Below, piece after piece: positions 50,523 to 59,256 of a stretch of DNA of 64,000 bases; position 1 is the first letter of the stretch, and each line of letters begins with the position of its first letter. Location: the NCBI GenBank assembly GCA_016195915.1, contig JACPYS010000008.1, forward strand, positions 1 to 64,000, written 5' to 3'. The stretch comes from Betaproteobacteria bacterium. GTDB taxonomy: Bacteria > Pseudomonadota > Gammaproteobacteria > Burkholderiales > SG8-39. The notes beneath the pieces are model-generated. The model saw only the letters and a program-made list of their open reading frames with translations, was not told the origin of the DNA and made no database searches. A program made the translations under genes and the position numbers.

Positions 50523-51506
50523 ATGAACAATCGTCGCAAACTGGTCATCGCGCTTGGCGCGGGTGTACTCGCTGGGCCGTTCGGTTCGAGCGCTCAACAG
50601 CAGGGTAAACTCTGGCGCATCGGTTTCATATCATCGCGCGCCGGGCGCGGGCCAAATGAAGAGGTCTTTCGTCAAAGCATGCTCGATCTTGGCTACGTCG
50701 AAGGGCAGAACATCGCAATCGAGTGGAGATTTTCACCACGCAACATAGACGAGTATCCGGAGATCGCGGCGGAACTGGTCCGGCTCAAAGTGGAGTGCAT
50801 GGTCACCGCGAGCTTCAGCGCATCCCTTGCAGCCAAGCTGGCGACCCCGACGATCCCGATCGTCATGGTGAGTGTCCAGGATGATCCAGTCCGGCGCGGC
50901 CTGGTCGCCAGTCTTGCGCGGCCGGGCGCGAACGTTACAGGTTACGTTCTCCTCGGCCCGGAGTTGGCTGGCAAACGGCTGCAGCTACTCAAGGAGATAC
51001 TGCCCGGCGCATCTCGCATTGCCATACTCTGGGATCGAAATATTCAGGGCAGTGTGAGCCACGTTAAAGCAACCGAGGCCGCTGCAAGCGTGTTGGGCGT
51101 GCAGCTACAGTCGCTGGACGTGGGGGATGAGAAAGGCCTGGAGAACGCATTCCAGGCGGCGGGCAGGGGGCGTGCTCAAGCTCTCGTAGTGGTGGGAACC
51201 GGTTTTTTTAACATTCACCAGGCGCGGATCGCGAATCTCGCAACCAAAGCTCACTTGCCGTCAATTTACGACAGTTCAGGATTCGTGCTTGCCGGTGGAC
51301 TCATGAGTTACGGGGCTGACGGCGGCGAGCAGTTTCGCGGGGCAGCCACCTATGTTGACAAGATACTCAAGGGGACGAAGCCCGCGGATCTTCCCGTGCA
51401 GCAGCCGACGAAGTTTGAGTTTTTTCTTAACCTGAAGGCTGCGAAAGCGATAGGCATCAAGATTCCCGGCTCGGTTCTGGTGCAGGCGACTAAATTCATC
51501 GAGTAA
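50523..51506 (+). CDS. ABC transporter substrate-binding protein (ABC_sub_bind/TrpX-like), copy 1
   Basis: 327 aa from ATG 50523 behind a G-rich ribosome site. Signal peptide to about 25 (GSSAQQQ). Type I periplasmic-binding fold of the PF04392 family (WRIGFISSR, LGYVEGQNIAIEWRF, VDKILKGTKPADLPVQQPTKFE). No cognate ABC permease or ATPase is adjacent; in this family such orphans are common. Its N-terminus (KLVIALGAGVLAGPFG) is nearly identical to copy 2, so the two arose by tandem duplication. Confidence 0.85.
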   Translation: MNNRRKLVIALGAGVLAGPFGSSAQQQGKLWRIGFISSRAGRGPNEEVFRQSMLDLGYVEGQNIAIEWRFSPRNIDEYPEIAAELVRLKVECMVTASFSASLAAKLATPTIPIVMVSVQDDPVRRGLVASLARPGANVTGYVLLGPELAGKRLQLLKEILPGASRIAILWDRNIQGSVSHVKATEAAASVLGVQLQSLDVGDEKGLENAFQAAGRGRAQALVVVGTGFFNIHQARIANLATKAHLPSIYDSSGFVLAGGLMSYGADGGEQFRGAATYVDKILKGTKPADLPVQQPTKFEFFLNLKAAKAIGIKIPGSVLVQATKFIE

Positions 51507-51603
51507 AACCGCGAACGTCCGCTTTGAAGAAAATCGACAAACCGCTTGGGGTCGCTATGTAAAGCTTTGCATGGTGCATAGGGGTCGAGAGTGAAGGTTC
51601 GCG
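51501..51603. repeat. 3'-flank repeat of SBP copy 1
   Basis: 103-nt segment starting at the stop-codon region that aligns without gaps to 52788-52890 (roughly three quarters identical by eye). It contains the perfectly shared core TATGTAAAGCTTTGCA (51556-51571). Evidence that the whole ~1.29-kb gene unit was duplicated. Confidence 0.75.
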
Positions 51604-51800
51604 TTTTTGGAAAGCCGACGTTGGCCGGAATTTCAGCAGGTGGCAGGTGTCAGGGGCAAGAACTGCGGCCAAAAGCGGAAGGTTCCGCTTACATTTGAAA
51701 TTTGCCCCGATCGGTTCTTTACATCGTCCCTGCGAATATCTCGTCCCTCCGCTGTCCTTGCCGTAAGGGCGCATACTGGACGCCTGCCGATGGAGGGGGA

Positions 51801-52793
51801 ATGAATCGTCGCCGCAAACTGGTCATCGCGCTTGGCGCGGGAGCGCTCGCGGCACCGCTCGGCTCTTTCGCGCAGCAGCAGGGCAAAGTCTGGCGCGTTG
51901 GCTTTCTGTCATATCGGCGCGTGGAAATTTCCGACTCCGATTTTGCATACGGCCCATTCCGCCAGGGAATGCGCGAACTCGGCTATGTCGAGGGCAAGAA
52001 CCTCGTCATCGAATGGCGCTCTGCCGAGGGGAAAACCGAGCGACTGCCGGCCCTGGCGGCGGAATTGGTGCGGATGAAAGTGGATCTCATCGTAGCAGCG
52101 GGCACGCCTGCCGTTGCCGTGGCGCAAAAAGCAACCACCACGATACCCATCGTCATGGCAAGTATTTTGGACCCCGTCGGCAGTGGCTTCGTCGCGAGCC
52201 TCGCGCGCCCCGGCGGCAACATCACGGGGCTCAAAAACTTCTTCGGCGATCTCGGCCCCAAACACCTGGAGATGCTGCGCAGCATGGTGCCCAAACTCAC
52301 CCGCGTGGCGATGCTGGTGAACCCCAACAACGCGGGGATGGCCGCAGTGCGAAAAAACGTGCCAGCCGCAGCGCAGAAGATTGGCGTAACGATCCTGTCC
52401 TTTGATGCAGCATCTCCCCGGGAAATCGAGAGCGCGTTTTCTAAAATGACACAGGAGAAAGCCGGGGCGGTTATCGTGGTCTCTGACTCAGTTTTCAACA
52501 CCCAATTGAGCCAGATCGCGGACCTGGCAGCGAAAAATCGACTGCCATCCATACATGCAATTCGGGAATATGCAGAGGCCGGAGGGCTGATGAGCTACGG
52601 CAACAGCCTCGGCGAAGACTACCGGCGTGCCGCGACTTACGTGGACAAGATCTTCAAAGGCGCGAAGCCCGGCGATATCCCCGTCGAACAGCCGACCACG
52701 CTTGAATTGGCGATCAACATGAAAACCGCCAAAGCCCTCGGCATCAAGTTCCCGCAGTCGATTCTGGTGCAGGCGACGAAGGTCATCGAGTAA
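51801..52793 (+). CDS. ABC transporter substrate-binding protein (ABC_sub_bind/TrpX-like), copy 2
   Basis: 330 aa from ATG 51801 with GGAGGGGG upstream. Signal peptide to about 25 (GSFAQQQ). Same architecture as copy 1: LGYVEGKNLVIEWRS, VASLARPGGNITGL, LMSYGNSLGEDYRRAATYVDKIFKG, ILVQATKVIE. Moderately diverged from copy 1 in the ligand lobes but near identical at both ends. It stands alone without transporter partners. The 294-nt gap before it (51507-51800) holds the copy 1 3' repeat and no gene I can see. Confidence 0.85.
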   Translation: MNRRRKLVIALGAGALAAPLGSFAQQQGKVWRVGFLSYRRVEISDSDFAYGPFRQGMRELGYVEGKNLVIEWRSAEGKTERLPALAAELVRMKVDLIVAAGTPAVAVAQKATTTIPIVMASILDPVGSGFVASLARPGGNITGLKNFFGDLGPKHLEMLRSMVPKLTRVAMLVNPNNAGMAAVRKNVPAAAQKIGVTILSFDAASPREIESAFSKMTQEKAGAVIVVSDSVFNTQLSQIADLAAKNRLPSIHAIREYAEAGGLMSYGNSLGEDYRRAATYVDKIFKGAKPGDIPVEQPTTLELAINMKTAKALGIKFPQSILVQATKVIE

Positions 52794-52890
52794 GACCGCG
52801 CATGACCGGTTTGGAGAAAATCGACTGACCGGGTAGGGTCGTTATGTAAAGCTTTGCACAATGCAGAGGGGTCGAAAGCGCACGTTCGGG
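52788..52890. repeat. 3'-flank repeat of SBP copy 2
   Basis: Gap-free counterpart of 51501-51603, with core TATGTAAAGCTTTGCA at 52843-52858. The offset between copies, 1287 nt, gives the duplication unit length. Confidence 0.75.
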
Positions 52891-52962
52891 TCGACGAATT
52901 ATGACTCCCGTTCATGCAACACGGCGCCTACCGATATGTCGTCGTACTCCACCTCTTCAATT

Positions 52963-53106
52963 TCAGAAACACAGAAGGACGACATTCCACACGGCGAGCA
53001 TAAGATCCGGGCGCAGATACGAGGCGAATACGGCCGCGGTCGCGATCGCTAGCACACCGAGTCCGGTCGCCTTGAGCAACAGCCTGCGGCGCGTCTGGTC
53101 GTTCAT
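52963..53106 (-). CDS. Small (47 aa) twin-Arg/hydrophobic peptide, last gene of the ABC operon
   Basis: Read from ATG 53106 on the minus strand: MNDQTRRRLLLKATGLGVLA, then a hydrophobic stretch to about residue 27 and a second near the C-terminus (LAVWNVVLLCF). The N-terminus looks like a membrane anchor with a basic cytoplasmic end. It lies 5 nt after the 66-aa gene, so it is probably translated. No family recognised. Confidence 0.5.
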   Translation of the reverse strand: MNDQTRRRLLLKATGLGVLAIATAAVFASYLRPDLMLAVWNVVLLCF

Positions 53107-53111
53107 GGCAC

Positions 53112-53312
53112 TCAGGCCGGAACGCCGCGCAGTCCGGCGAGCGCGAACAGCAGCATGCTCACCCCCATGCAGCCGTAGCCGGCGCGCTCGAGCGTGCGAG
53201 CACCCTTCTCGCCGACCACGCCGCGCCGCCGCAGCAACGACGCGGCCGAAGCGAGCAAGGCGCCGAGCACCGCGAAAGCGACCACCACCGGCCGATTGAG
53301 CAGGAGTTCCAT
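53112..53312 (-). CDS. Small (66 aa) two-helix membrane protein
   Basis: From ATG 53312 (MELLLNRPVVVAFAVLGALL). Two hydrophobic helices (about 8-24 and 47-62) flank a basic loop. It starts 7 nt after the stop of the upstream ATP-binding protein gene. Family not recognised; by position it may be an accessory membrane component of the importer. Confidence 0.55.
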   Translation of the reverse strand: MELLLNRPVVVAFAVLGALLASAASLLRRRGVVGEKGARTLERAGYGCMGVSMLLFALAGLRGVPA

Positions 53313-53319
53313 CCGTACC

Positions 53320-54192
53320 CTACGCGCGGCCCGCGCGCTTGAGGTAGGCATCGACGAAGTCCGCCGCGGCCTTGGAGCCGCGCGAGAACGAGCGCATCGC
53401 CTCCGTGTGCAGGATGGAAAGCGCCTGCTTCTTGACGTCGTTCGCGCGGTCGCTCTCGACGATGTCGGACAGGCGGCGCGGGCGCGGCAGGTCCACCTCG
53501 ATCACCGCGCGCACCTGGGTCGGGATATTCGACATCACCAGCACCCGGTCGGCGAGAAACACGGCCTCGTCGATGTCGGTGGTGACGAAGAAATTGGTGC
53601 GGCGGTTCTCCTCGTACAGCCGCGAGTAGTACTCCCACATCAGCTCCTTGGTCATCGCGTCGAGGCCGCGGAACGGCTCGTCGAGGATCATCACCTTCGG
53701 GTTGTTGATCATTGCGCGCGCGAGCTCGGCGCGGCGCTGCATCCCGCCGGAGAGCTGCCCCGGATACTTGTTGCGGAATTCACGCAAGCCGACCTTGTTG
53801 AGCAGGAACTCGGCGAATTCAAGCGTTCCGCGGTCGAGTTCGCCGCGCGCGCGCGGCCCGTAGAGGATGTTGTTCCAGGTGCTCATCCAGGGAAACAGCG
53901 CCGTTTCCTGGAACAGCACCAGCCGGTCGCGGTCCGGGCCGCTGATCGGCGCGCCATCGAGCGTGATCGAGCCCTCGGTGGGTTGCTCGAAGCCCGCCAG
54001 CAGCCGGATCAGCGTGCTCTTGCCGCAACCCGACGGCCCGATCATTACCGTGAGTTTGCCCTGCTCGATCTTGAAGGAGCACTCGCGCACGACTGCCTTG
54101 CGGAACTGCGCCGCGCCGTAGGACTTGCTTACGCCCCGCACGGCGATTTCGCCGGCGACGACCGGCGGCCGCGCGGACGGGATCTCGCTCAT
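53320..54192 (-). CDS. ABC transporter ATP-binding protein (nitrate/sulfonate/taurine type), second
   Basis: About 290 aa from ATG 54192 (GTG 54198 possible). Walker A GPSGCGKST, Q-loop LFQETALFPW, signature LSGGMQRRAELARA, Walker B VMILDEPFRGLD; the H-loop position is Asp (VTTDIDEA) where SsuB/TauB usually have THD. Energises the adjacent permease. The operon carries two ATPase-permease pairs but a single binding protein, so either a heteromeric importer or two importers share it. Confidence 0.88.
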   Translation of the reverse strand: MSEIPSARPPVVAGEIAVRGVSKSYGAAQFRKAVVRECSFKIEQGKLTVMIGPSGCGKSTLIRLLAGFEQPTEGSITLDGAPISGPDRDRLVLFQETALFPWMSTWNNILYGPRARGELDRGTLEFAEFLLNKVGLREFRNKYPGQLSGGMQRRAELARAMINNPKVMILDEPFRGLDAMTKELMWEYYSRLYEENRRTNFFVTTDIDEAVFLADRVLVMSNIPTQVRAVIEVDLPRPRRLSDIVESDRANDVKKQALSILHTEAMRSFSRGSKAAADFVDAYLKRAGRA

Positions 54193-54199
54193 CGCCACC

Positions 54200-55075
54200 T
54201 CACCTCACCCGCAGCCACGGCGTGACGTAGCGCCCGAGCCAGCGCAGCAACTCGCTCGAAGCGAAGCCGGCGATGCCGATCGAGATCATGCCGACCACGA
54301 TCTGCTCGTACGAGCCGCCGACATAGGAACTCCAGATGAAAAATCCCAGCCCGCCGCCCGCGCCCGACTGCTGGCTGCCGCCTCCGGAGATCATCTCCGC
54401 AGCGACCACCACTTCCCAGGTGATGCCCATGCCGACCGCCGAGCCGACCACGATCGAAGGCAGCGTGCCGGGCAGGATCACGCGCCTGAAGATGTCCCAT
54501 TGGCTCGAACCCATCGACTGGGCCGCCTGGAAGTAGTGCAGGTCGATCGACCGGGCGCCGCCCAGCACGTTGATGACGATGGTGTAGAACGCGCCCAGGA
54601 ACGTCACGAACGAGATCGCCAGCTCCTGCGTCGGCCAGAAAATGATCGATGCCGGCACCCAGGCGAGCGGCGGGATCGGCCGCAGCACCTCGAATACCGG
54701 AAAGCCGATCCCCTGCGCGGTCCGGCTTACCGCGAGCAGCAGCCCGAACGGGATGCCGATGAGCATCGCCGCGACAAAGCCGCTCATCACGCGGAACAGG
54801 CTCATGTACCAGCTCTGCCAGTAGCCGCCCTGGCCGAGCACGGCGATCCACGCGATGAGCACGGTCGAGGGCGCAGGCACCACCCCGATCCAGGGGAGAT
54901 AGTCTTTCTTGAACCCCATCGCACCGAGCATCTCCTTGAGTGGCACGAACAGCTCGGGCGCCATCCATTGCTTCGAGCGCGCGCCGAGCTCCCAGAGGAT
55001 CACGAACGCGACGATCGAAACCGCGCCGCGCCAGAACACCGGGCTCGAGAGCAGACTGCGAAGCGGCTTGCGCAT
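54200..55075 (-). CDS. ABC transporter permease (SsuC/TauC type), second
   Basis: 291 aa with six predicted membrane helices. The EAA-like loop (SMGSSQWDIFRRVILPGTLP) and ISIGIAGFASSELLRWLGR at the C-terminus match the SsuC/NrtB permease family. Unlike the first permease it has no fused regulatory domain. 7 nt before the second ATPase gene and 5 nt after the first. Confidence 0.88.
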   Translation of the reverse strand: MRKPLRSLLSSPVFWRGAVSIVAFVILWELGARSKQWMAPELFVPLKEMLGAMGFKKDYLPWIGVVPAPSTVLIAWIAVLGQGGYWQSWYMSLFRVMSGFVAAMLIGIPFGLLLAVSRTAQGIGFPVFEVLRPIPPLAWVPASIIFWPTQELAISFVTFLGAFYTIVINVLGGARSIDLHYFQAAQSMGSSQWDIFRRVILPGTLPSIVVGSAVGMGITWEVVVAAEMISGGGSQQSGAGGGLGFFIWSSYVGGSYEQIVVGMISIGIAGFASSELLRWLGRYVTPWLRVR

Positions 55076-55080
55076 TTCGT

Positions 55081-55932
55081 TCAGCCCTCCCTCTCGCCCG
55101 CCTGGAACGCCTTGAGCGCCTCCTCGTGCACGGCCTCGCTGGTTTCCTCGATGAGCTCACGGAAACGCTTGGTGGTGAGCACGCTGTAGTCGCGCGGGTG
55201 CGCGATGTCCACCGTGAGGACCTTTTTCGGACGGCACGGACGCGTGGTCATGATCGCCACCTTGTGTCCGAGGAAGATCGCCTCCTCCAGGTCGTGCGTG
55301 ATGAAGAAGATCGTCACCTTGTTCTTGTAGTAGATCTCGAGCAGGGCCTCGTGCATCACCGACTTGGTGAGCGAGTCGAGCGCGCGGTACGGTTCGTCGA
55401 GCAGCAGCGCCTTGGGATCGTTCATCAGCGCGCGCACAATCTCGACGCGCCGGCGCATGCCCGAGGACACCTCGCCCGGGTAATTGCGCTCGACCCCGGC
55501 GAGACCCGCGTCGGCCATCATCGCGCGGCCCTTGTCGATCGCCTGCTTGCGCGCGAGCTTGCCCTGCATGACCGGGCCGAAGATCACGTTTTCGAGGTTG
55601 TTCTTCCAGGGAAACAGCGCGCCGTTCTGGAACACCACGATGCGGTCGGGACCGGGTTCGGCCTTGGGCTTCTCCGCCGAGCACAGCGTCTCGCCGTCCA
55701 TCACGATGCGGCCCGAGGTGATCGCGTGGAAACCCGCGATCGCGTTGAGCAGCGTGGTCTTGCCGCAGCCCGAAGGGCCGACGATCATGCAGATCTCGCC
55801 GGCCTCGATCTCGAGGCTGCAATGGTCGACCGCCATCACCGCGGCGCCCTCGGTAGGGTAGGTCTTGACCACGTCTTCGATCAGGATCCGGCCGCGCGTG
55901 AGCGCGGCGGCCCCGGGCTGGTGCATGTCCAT
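55081..55932 (-). CDS. ABC transporter ATP-binding protein (nitrate/sulfonate/taurine type), first
   Basis: 283 aa. Walker A GPSGCGKTT, Q-loop VFQNGALFPW, SSGMRRRVEIVRALMN signature (SSGM in place of LSGGM), Walker B LLLDEPYRALD, and the usual H-loop THDLEEAIFLG. It lies 4 nt after the cNMP-domain permease and is presumably its motor. The weaker signature sequence and the Asp-variant H-loop of its partner suggest the two ATPases work as an asymmetric heterodimer. Confidence 0.88.
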   Translation of the reverse strand: MDMHQPGAAALTRGRILIEDVVKTYPTEGAAVMAVDHCSLEIEAGEICMIVGPSGCGKTTLLNAIAGFHAITSGRIVMDGETLCSAEKPKAEPGPDRIVVFQNGALFPWKNNLENVIFGPVMQGKLARKQAIDKGRAMMADAGLAGVERNYPGEVSSGMRRRVEIVRALMNDPKALLLDEPYRALDSLTKSVMHEALLEIYYKNKVTIFFITHDLEEAIFLGHKVAIMTTRPCRPKKVLTVDIAHPRDYSVLTTKRFRELIEETSEAVHEEALKAFQAGEREG

Positions 55933-55936
55933 TCCT

Positions 55937-57277
55937 TCAACGCTCCGCCAGCGCGAGTTCGCGCACGCGCCATTCCATCATGTAGTCGCCCGCGATGCGC
56001 ACCATCGCGCTGGTCGCGTAACCGACCACGCCGAGCGTCACCATCCCGATCACGATGGTCGGATAGCGCACCATCATGAACGAGGTGTTGATCACGTACC
56101 CGAGCCCGTACTGACCCGACACCATCTCGGCGGCCACCAGCGAGAACCACGAAACGCCGATCGAGATCTGCAGGCCGGTGAAGACGAACGGAAGGGCGCC
56201 GGGCACGATGACATGCCGGAACACCTGCCAGCGGCTCGCGCCGAGGCAGTTCGCCGCGCGTACGTACGACTCGTCGATCGACTCGACGCCGAGCATGGTA
56301 TTGAGCGCAGTGGCGAAAAAAGAAGCGAGAAACGCAAGGAACACCACCGCCGACTCGGTGGCGATGAACATCACGATCGCGAGCGGCACCCAGGCGAGCA
56401 CCGGGATCGGCCGCAGCAGTTCGAACACCGGGAACACGTACTCCTTGAACCTGCGCGACCAGCCCAGGAACAGCCCGAACGGCACGCCTAGCAGCGTGGC
56501 GAGCAGGAACGCCTGCGCCACACGCCAGATCGACACCGCAATGTGCTGGTAGTACTCCTCGGTAAATACCGACAGCCCGTAGGTCGGCGCGGGGCTCAGC
56601 CACTCCTTCACCACCGTCGTGATGCCGGGCATCTCGCGAAAACGCGGCAGTTTCCATACCTCGACGAACAGGTACCACAAGCCGAGAAACAGCGCAAAGC
56701 CGATCAGCATCAGGTAGGGACGCGGGCTCTTCAGCCAGAGCGACATCCGGTACAGAGTCAGGCTGAGGGTGGACATCTCCTCGGTGAGCGGCGTTCCCGA
56801 CAGCCGCCGCACCTTCGCGAGCAGCGCCGGCATCGTGAATTCGCGCTGGATCATGGTCGCGAAGCGATCCATGACGGCGCCGCCCTCCAGCGGCTCGACC
56901 TCGAGCGCCCTGACCAGATCCTCCGTGCCGATGCACAGGATCTCGCTCGGTTCGAGCGCAGTGGCGCTGGCGAAACGCCGCGTCTGCCCGAGCACCAGGC
57001 CTGCCCAACCGAACACGCCGCCCCGGCCCATGCGTTTGAGCGACTCCTGCGCGCTGATCCCTGGCCCGAACACGTGCTCGACGCGACCCGACACCACGAC
57101 GTAGATGTCATCGGCCTCGTCGCCGGCGTTGTAGATGCGCTCGCCCGCCGCATAGCGCCGGGGCCTGCCGAGGGCCGCTACGCGCTGCAACAGCGCGCCC
57201 GAGGCGTCGACGAACGGAATCGATTCCCGCAGGACGGGAATCACGTCACCGGGCGCGGCCGTCTGTGCGTTCAGCAT
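55937..57277 (-). CDS. Fusion protein: cNMP-binding-like domain + ABC permease
   Basis: 446 aa. Residues ~25-135 form a cyclic-nucleotide-binding-like beta-roll (ERIYNAGDEADDIYVVVSG, GGVFGWAGLVLGQTRRFAS) with FGW in place of the ribose-binding FGE but the Arg retained. A ~50-residue linker precedes a complete six-helix SsuC-type permease (about 190-435) with its EAA loop (CLGASRWQVFRHVIVPGALP). ABC permeases with an attached cNMP-type sensor are, to my knowledge, unusual; it suggests direct allosteric gating of import by a small ligand. 23 nt after the binding-protein gene and 4 nt before its ATPase. The frame is open throughout, so it is a genuine fusion in this sequence. Confidence 0.87.
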   Translation of the reverse strand: MLNAQTAAPGDVIPVLRESIPFVDASGALLQRVAALGRPRRYAAGERIYNAGDEADDIYVVVSGRVEHVFGPGISAQESLKRMGRGGVFGWAGLVLGQTRRFASATALEPSEILCIGTEDLVRALEVEPLEGGAVMDRFATMIQREFTMPALLAKVRRLSGTPLTEEMSTLSLTLYRMSLWLKSPRPYLMLIGFALFLGLWYLFVEVWKLPRFREMPGITTVVKEWLSPAPTYGLSVFTEEYYQHIAVSIWRVAQAFLLATLLGVPFGLFLGWSRRFKEYVFPVFELLRPIPVLAWVPLAIVMFIATESAVVFLAFLASFFATALNTMLGVESIDESYVRAANCLGASRWQVFRHVIVPGALPFVFTGLQISIGVSWFSLVAAEMVSGQYGLGYVINTSFMMVRYPTIVIGMVTLGVVGYATSAMVRIAGDYMMEWRVRELALAER

Positions 57278-57300
57278 GTCTCCTTAAGGCTGCCGCGACG

Positions 57301-58425
57301 TCAGTTCTTCGGCGCCTGCGCATCGGGCAACGCCCTCACCTCGCCGATCGGCGCCTTGAGGCCACGCTCCTTGAGAATGTCCTCTGTCCACTTGGACTCG
57401 ATCGCCTCGGGGCGCAGCTTCTCGACGTTGATGCTCTTGATCGAGAACAGGAACGCCGACGCGCGGTTGATCAGCTCCCGCGCCTGGGGCGTGAAGGTGT
57501 AGTGCATGATATTGCGCGTGTCGCTGCCGCCCGCCGATGCCGGGTACCTGCCGTAGAGCGAATTCCACAGCACTTTCTCCGAGAACCCGGTGGTCTGCTC
57601 CTTGGCCATCTTGACGACTTCGGCGGCGTTCTTCGAGTCGGCCAGGAACAGTTGAGCATCGAGCTCCGCGTTGAGCCACGCCTTGACGACGTCGGGACGC
57701 TGCTTGATCAGGTCGGCACGCATCCCGAGGAATCCGCCGTCGTTCTCCTGCACGCTGGCGCCGGTCGCAACCAGACGCGCGAGACCCTCTTCGACGAGAC
57801 GCGAAGTCGTCGGTTCCCACATCACCGCCGCGTCCAGCTTGCCCGCGCGGAAGTTCGACGTGATCACCTCGATGTTCTGATTCAGATACTCCGAGGGCTG
57901 GATCGCCGACTTCTTGAACACCGCTTGTGCGAAGCGGTCGGTGCAACTGCCTTTCGGCACGGCGACGGTCTTGCCGTTCAGCCACTTGATCGCTTCCTGG
58001 GCGTCCTTGAACTGCGGGGCATCCTTGCGAACCAGGAACGCATTGCACTGGTCGAACGCGAGCCCCAGGTTGGCCACCAGGCGGACATCGGCGACGTCCT
58101 GCTTGGTGGTCGAGACGATCGACGGCATGTCGCCCATGTAGCCGATGTGCTGCTTGCCGGCGAGCATGTTGTTGACGATGATCGCGCCCTGCAGGCCGAT
58201 CTGGAACTCGACCTCCGAGCCCTTCGGCAGGTACTTCTCGTAGAACTTCTTGCCGCGCATCACCACGCCCGACCACGCCTGCGTGTAGTAAGGCTGGTAC
58301 CCGACCACCACTTTGACCGGACCGCCCGGCTTGCCGTAATCGACGTCGGCGGCCATCAATGGGACAGCAACCAGTGTGCTCAACGCGGCGGCAACCGCCG
58401 CGAGAGTGAACGATCTCCTCTTCAT
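57301..58425 (-). CDS. Periplasmic substrate-binding protein (NrtA/SsuA/TauA type)
   Basis: 374 aa from ATG 58425, with AGGAGG upstream. Signal peptide (about 1-26, ending LMA-ADV). Type II binding-protein fold with VVVGYQPYYTQAW, GYMGDMPSIVSTT and MWEPTTSRLVEEG, the pattern of nitrate/sulfonate/taurine/aromatic-acid binders. The only binding protein of the operon. It follows the Rieske-ferredoxin gene by 90 nt, a gap without a convincing promoter. Cargo unknown; sulfonate or aromatic acid are the main candidates. Confidence 0.85.
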   Translation of the reverse strand: MKRRSFTLAAVAAALSTLVAVPLMAADVDYGKPGGPVKVVVGYQPYYTQAWSGVVMRGKKFYEKYLPKGSEVEFQIGLQGAIIVNNMLAGKQHIGYMGDMPSIVSTTKQDVADVRLVANLGLAFDQCNAFLVRKDAPQFKDAQEAIKWLNGKTVAVPKGSCTDRFAQAVFKKSAIQPSEYLNQNIEVITSNFRAGKLDAAVMWEPTTSRLVEEGLARLVATGASVQENDGGFLGMRADLIKQRPDVVKAWLNAELDAQLFLADSKNAAEVVKMAKEQTTGFSEKVLWNSLYGRYPASAGGSDTRNIMHYTFTPQARELINRASAFLFSIKSINVEKLRPEAIESKWTEDILKERGLKAPIGEVRALPDAQAPKN

Positions 58426-58515
58426 GACTTCCTCCTTTCGGTTGTACTGCAAGCTGTGCCGGCTATTGTTGGTGTACCGCCGCCCGAGCGCAAGCGCAAA
58501 AATACAGTCCCAAAA

Positions 58516-59247
58516 TTACCTCGCACCGGAGGGCGCGAGGTAGCGCGCGATCAATGAAGCGAGCCGGCGCATGACGACATAACACGACACCGGATCGCCT
58601 TCCAGCACCTTCAGCGCCGCCCTGCCGTTGATCCGCAGCAGCGCCGACGCCTCCAGGCAGCGCGCGCTGGCGATTCGCACCGGATACCCGTCGAGCAGCG
58701 CCGCCCAGCCAAACACCTCGCCCTTCTTCAACATGAAGCCGCCCGGCGAGGTGCGGTCTTCGCGCCCGATCAGGAACGCGACGCGGCCCGAATCGAGCAC
58801 GTAAAAGTCGTCGGCCGGATCGCCCGGACGATACAGCTCGCTGCCCTGCTCGCGCGCCTCGCGCTGCGCGAGGGCGGCGAGCTTTTCGATGGTTTCAGGG
58901 GCGATTCCCCTGAACAGCTCGCCGACGTCGAGTGCCGAGGGCTGCTCGCCGAGGAAGATCGAATCGCCTTCGATCGCGAGCGGATATTTCTCGAGCGGCA
59001 CCTCCGCCAGCCCGATCGGCGCGCCGGTCCTGATGTCCCACTGCCAGAGGTGCATGTGGCAAGTGAGCACCGAGCCGTCGTACAGGCCCTCGCACAACGC
59101 GACGTCCTGATGTGGACAGATCGCCTGGTAGCCGAAATAATCGCCGCCGGCATTCGCCACCAGCAGCTTGCGGCCGCCGCCGGCGTCGAACTCCTTGACG
59201 GCGTTCACCGGAACATCGGCGCTGCGGCATACGAATCGCTTCGTCAT
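58516..59247 (-). CDS. Fusion protein: Rieske ferredoxin + cNMP-binding-like domain
   Basis: 243 aa. The N-terminal ~105 residues are a Rieske [2Fe-2S] ferredoxin with CPH...CHMHLWQWD (16 residues between motifs), resembling the TmoC-type ferredoxins of multicomponent oxygenases. Residues ~125-235 are a cNMP-binding-like domain (ELYRPGDPADDFYVLDSG, KGEVFGWAALLDGYPVRIAS) of the same FGW variant as the permease fusion. It would carry electrons from the reductase to the oxygenase, with transfer possibly modulated by the bound ligand. 9 nt after the reductase gene. Confidence 0.87.
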   Translation of the reverse strand: MTKRFVCRSADVPVNAVKEFDAGGGRKLLVANAGGDYFGYQAICPHQDVALCEGLYDGSVLTCHMHLWQWDIRTGAPIGLAEVPLEKYPLAIEGDSIFLGEQPSALDVGELFRGIAPETIEKLAALAQREAREQGSELYRPGDPADDFYVLDSGRVAFLIGREDRTSPGGFMLKKGEVFGWAALLDGYPVRIASARCLEASALLRINGRAALKVLEGDPVSCYVVMRRLASLIARYLAPSGAR

Positions 59248-59256
59248 GTTCCGGCC

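Noticed and set aside
58447-58463. sigma-54-like GGCAC...TTGC upstream of the periplasmic binding-protein gene (minus strand)
   Set aside because: Only 8 nt separate GG and GC, whereas sigma-54 holoenzyme needs 10.
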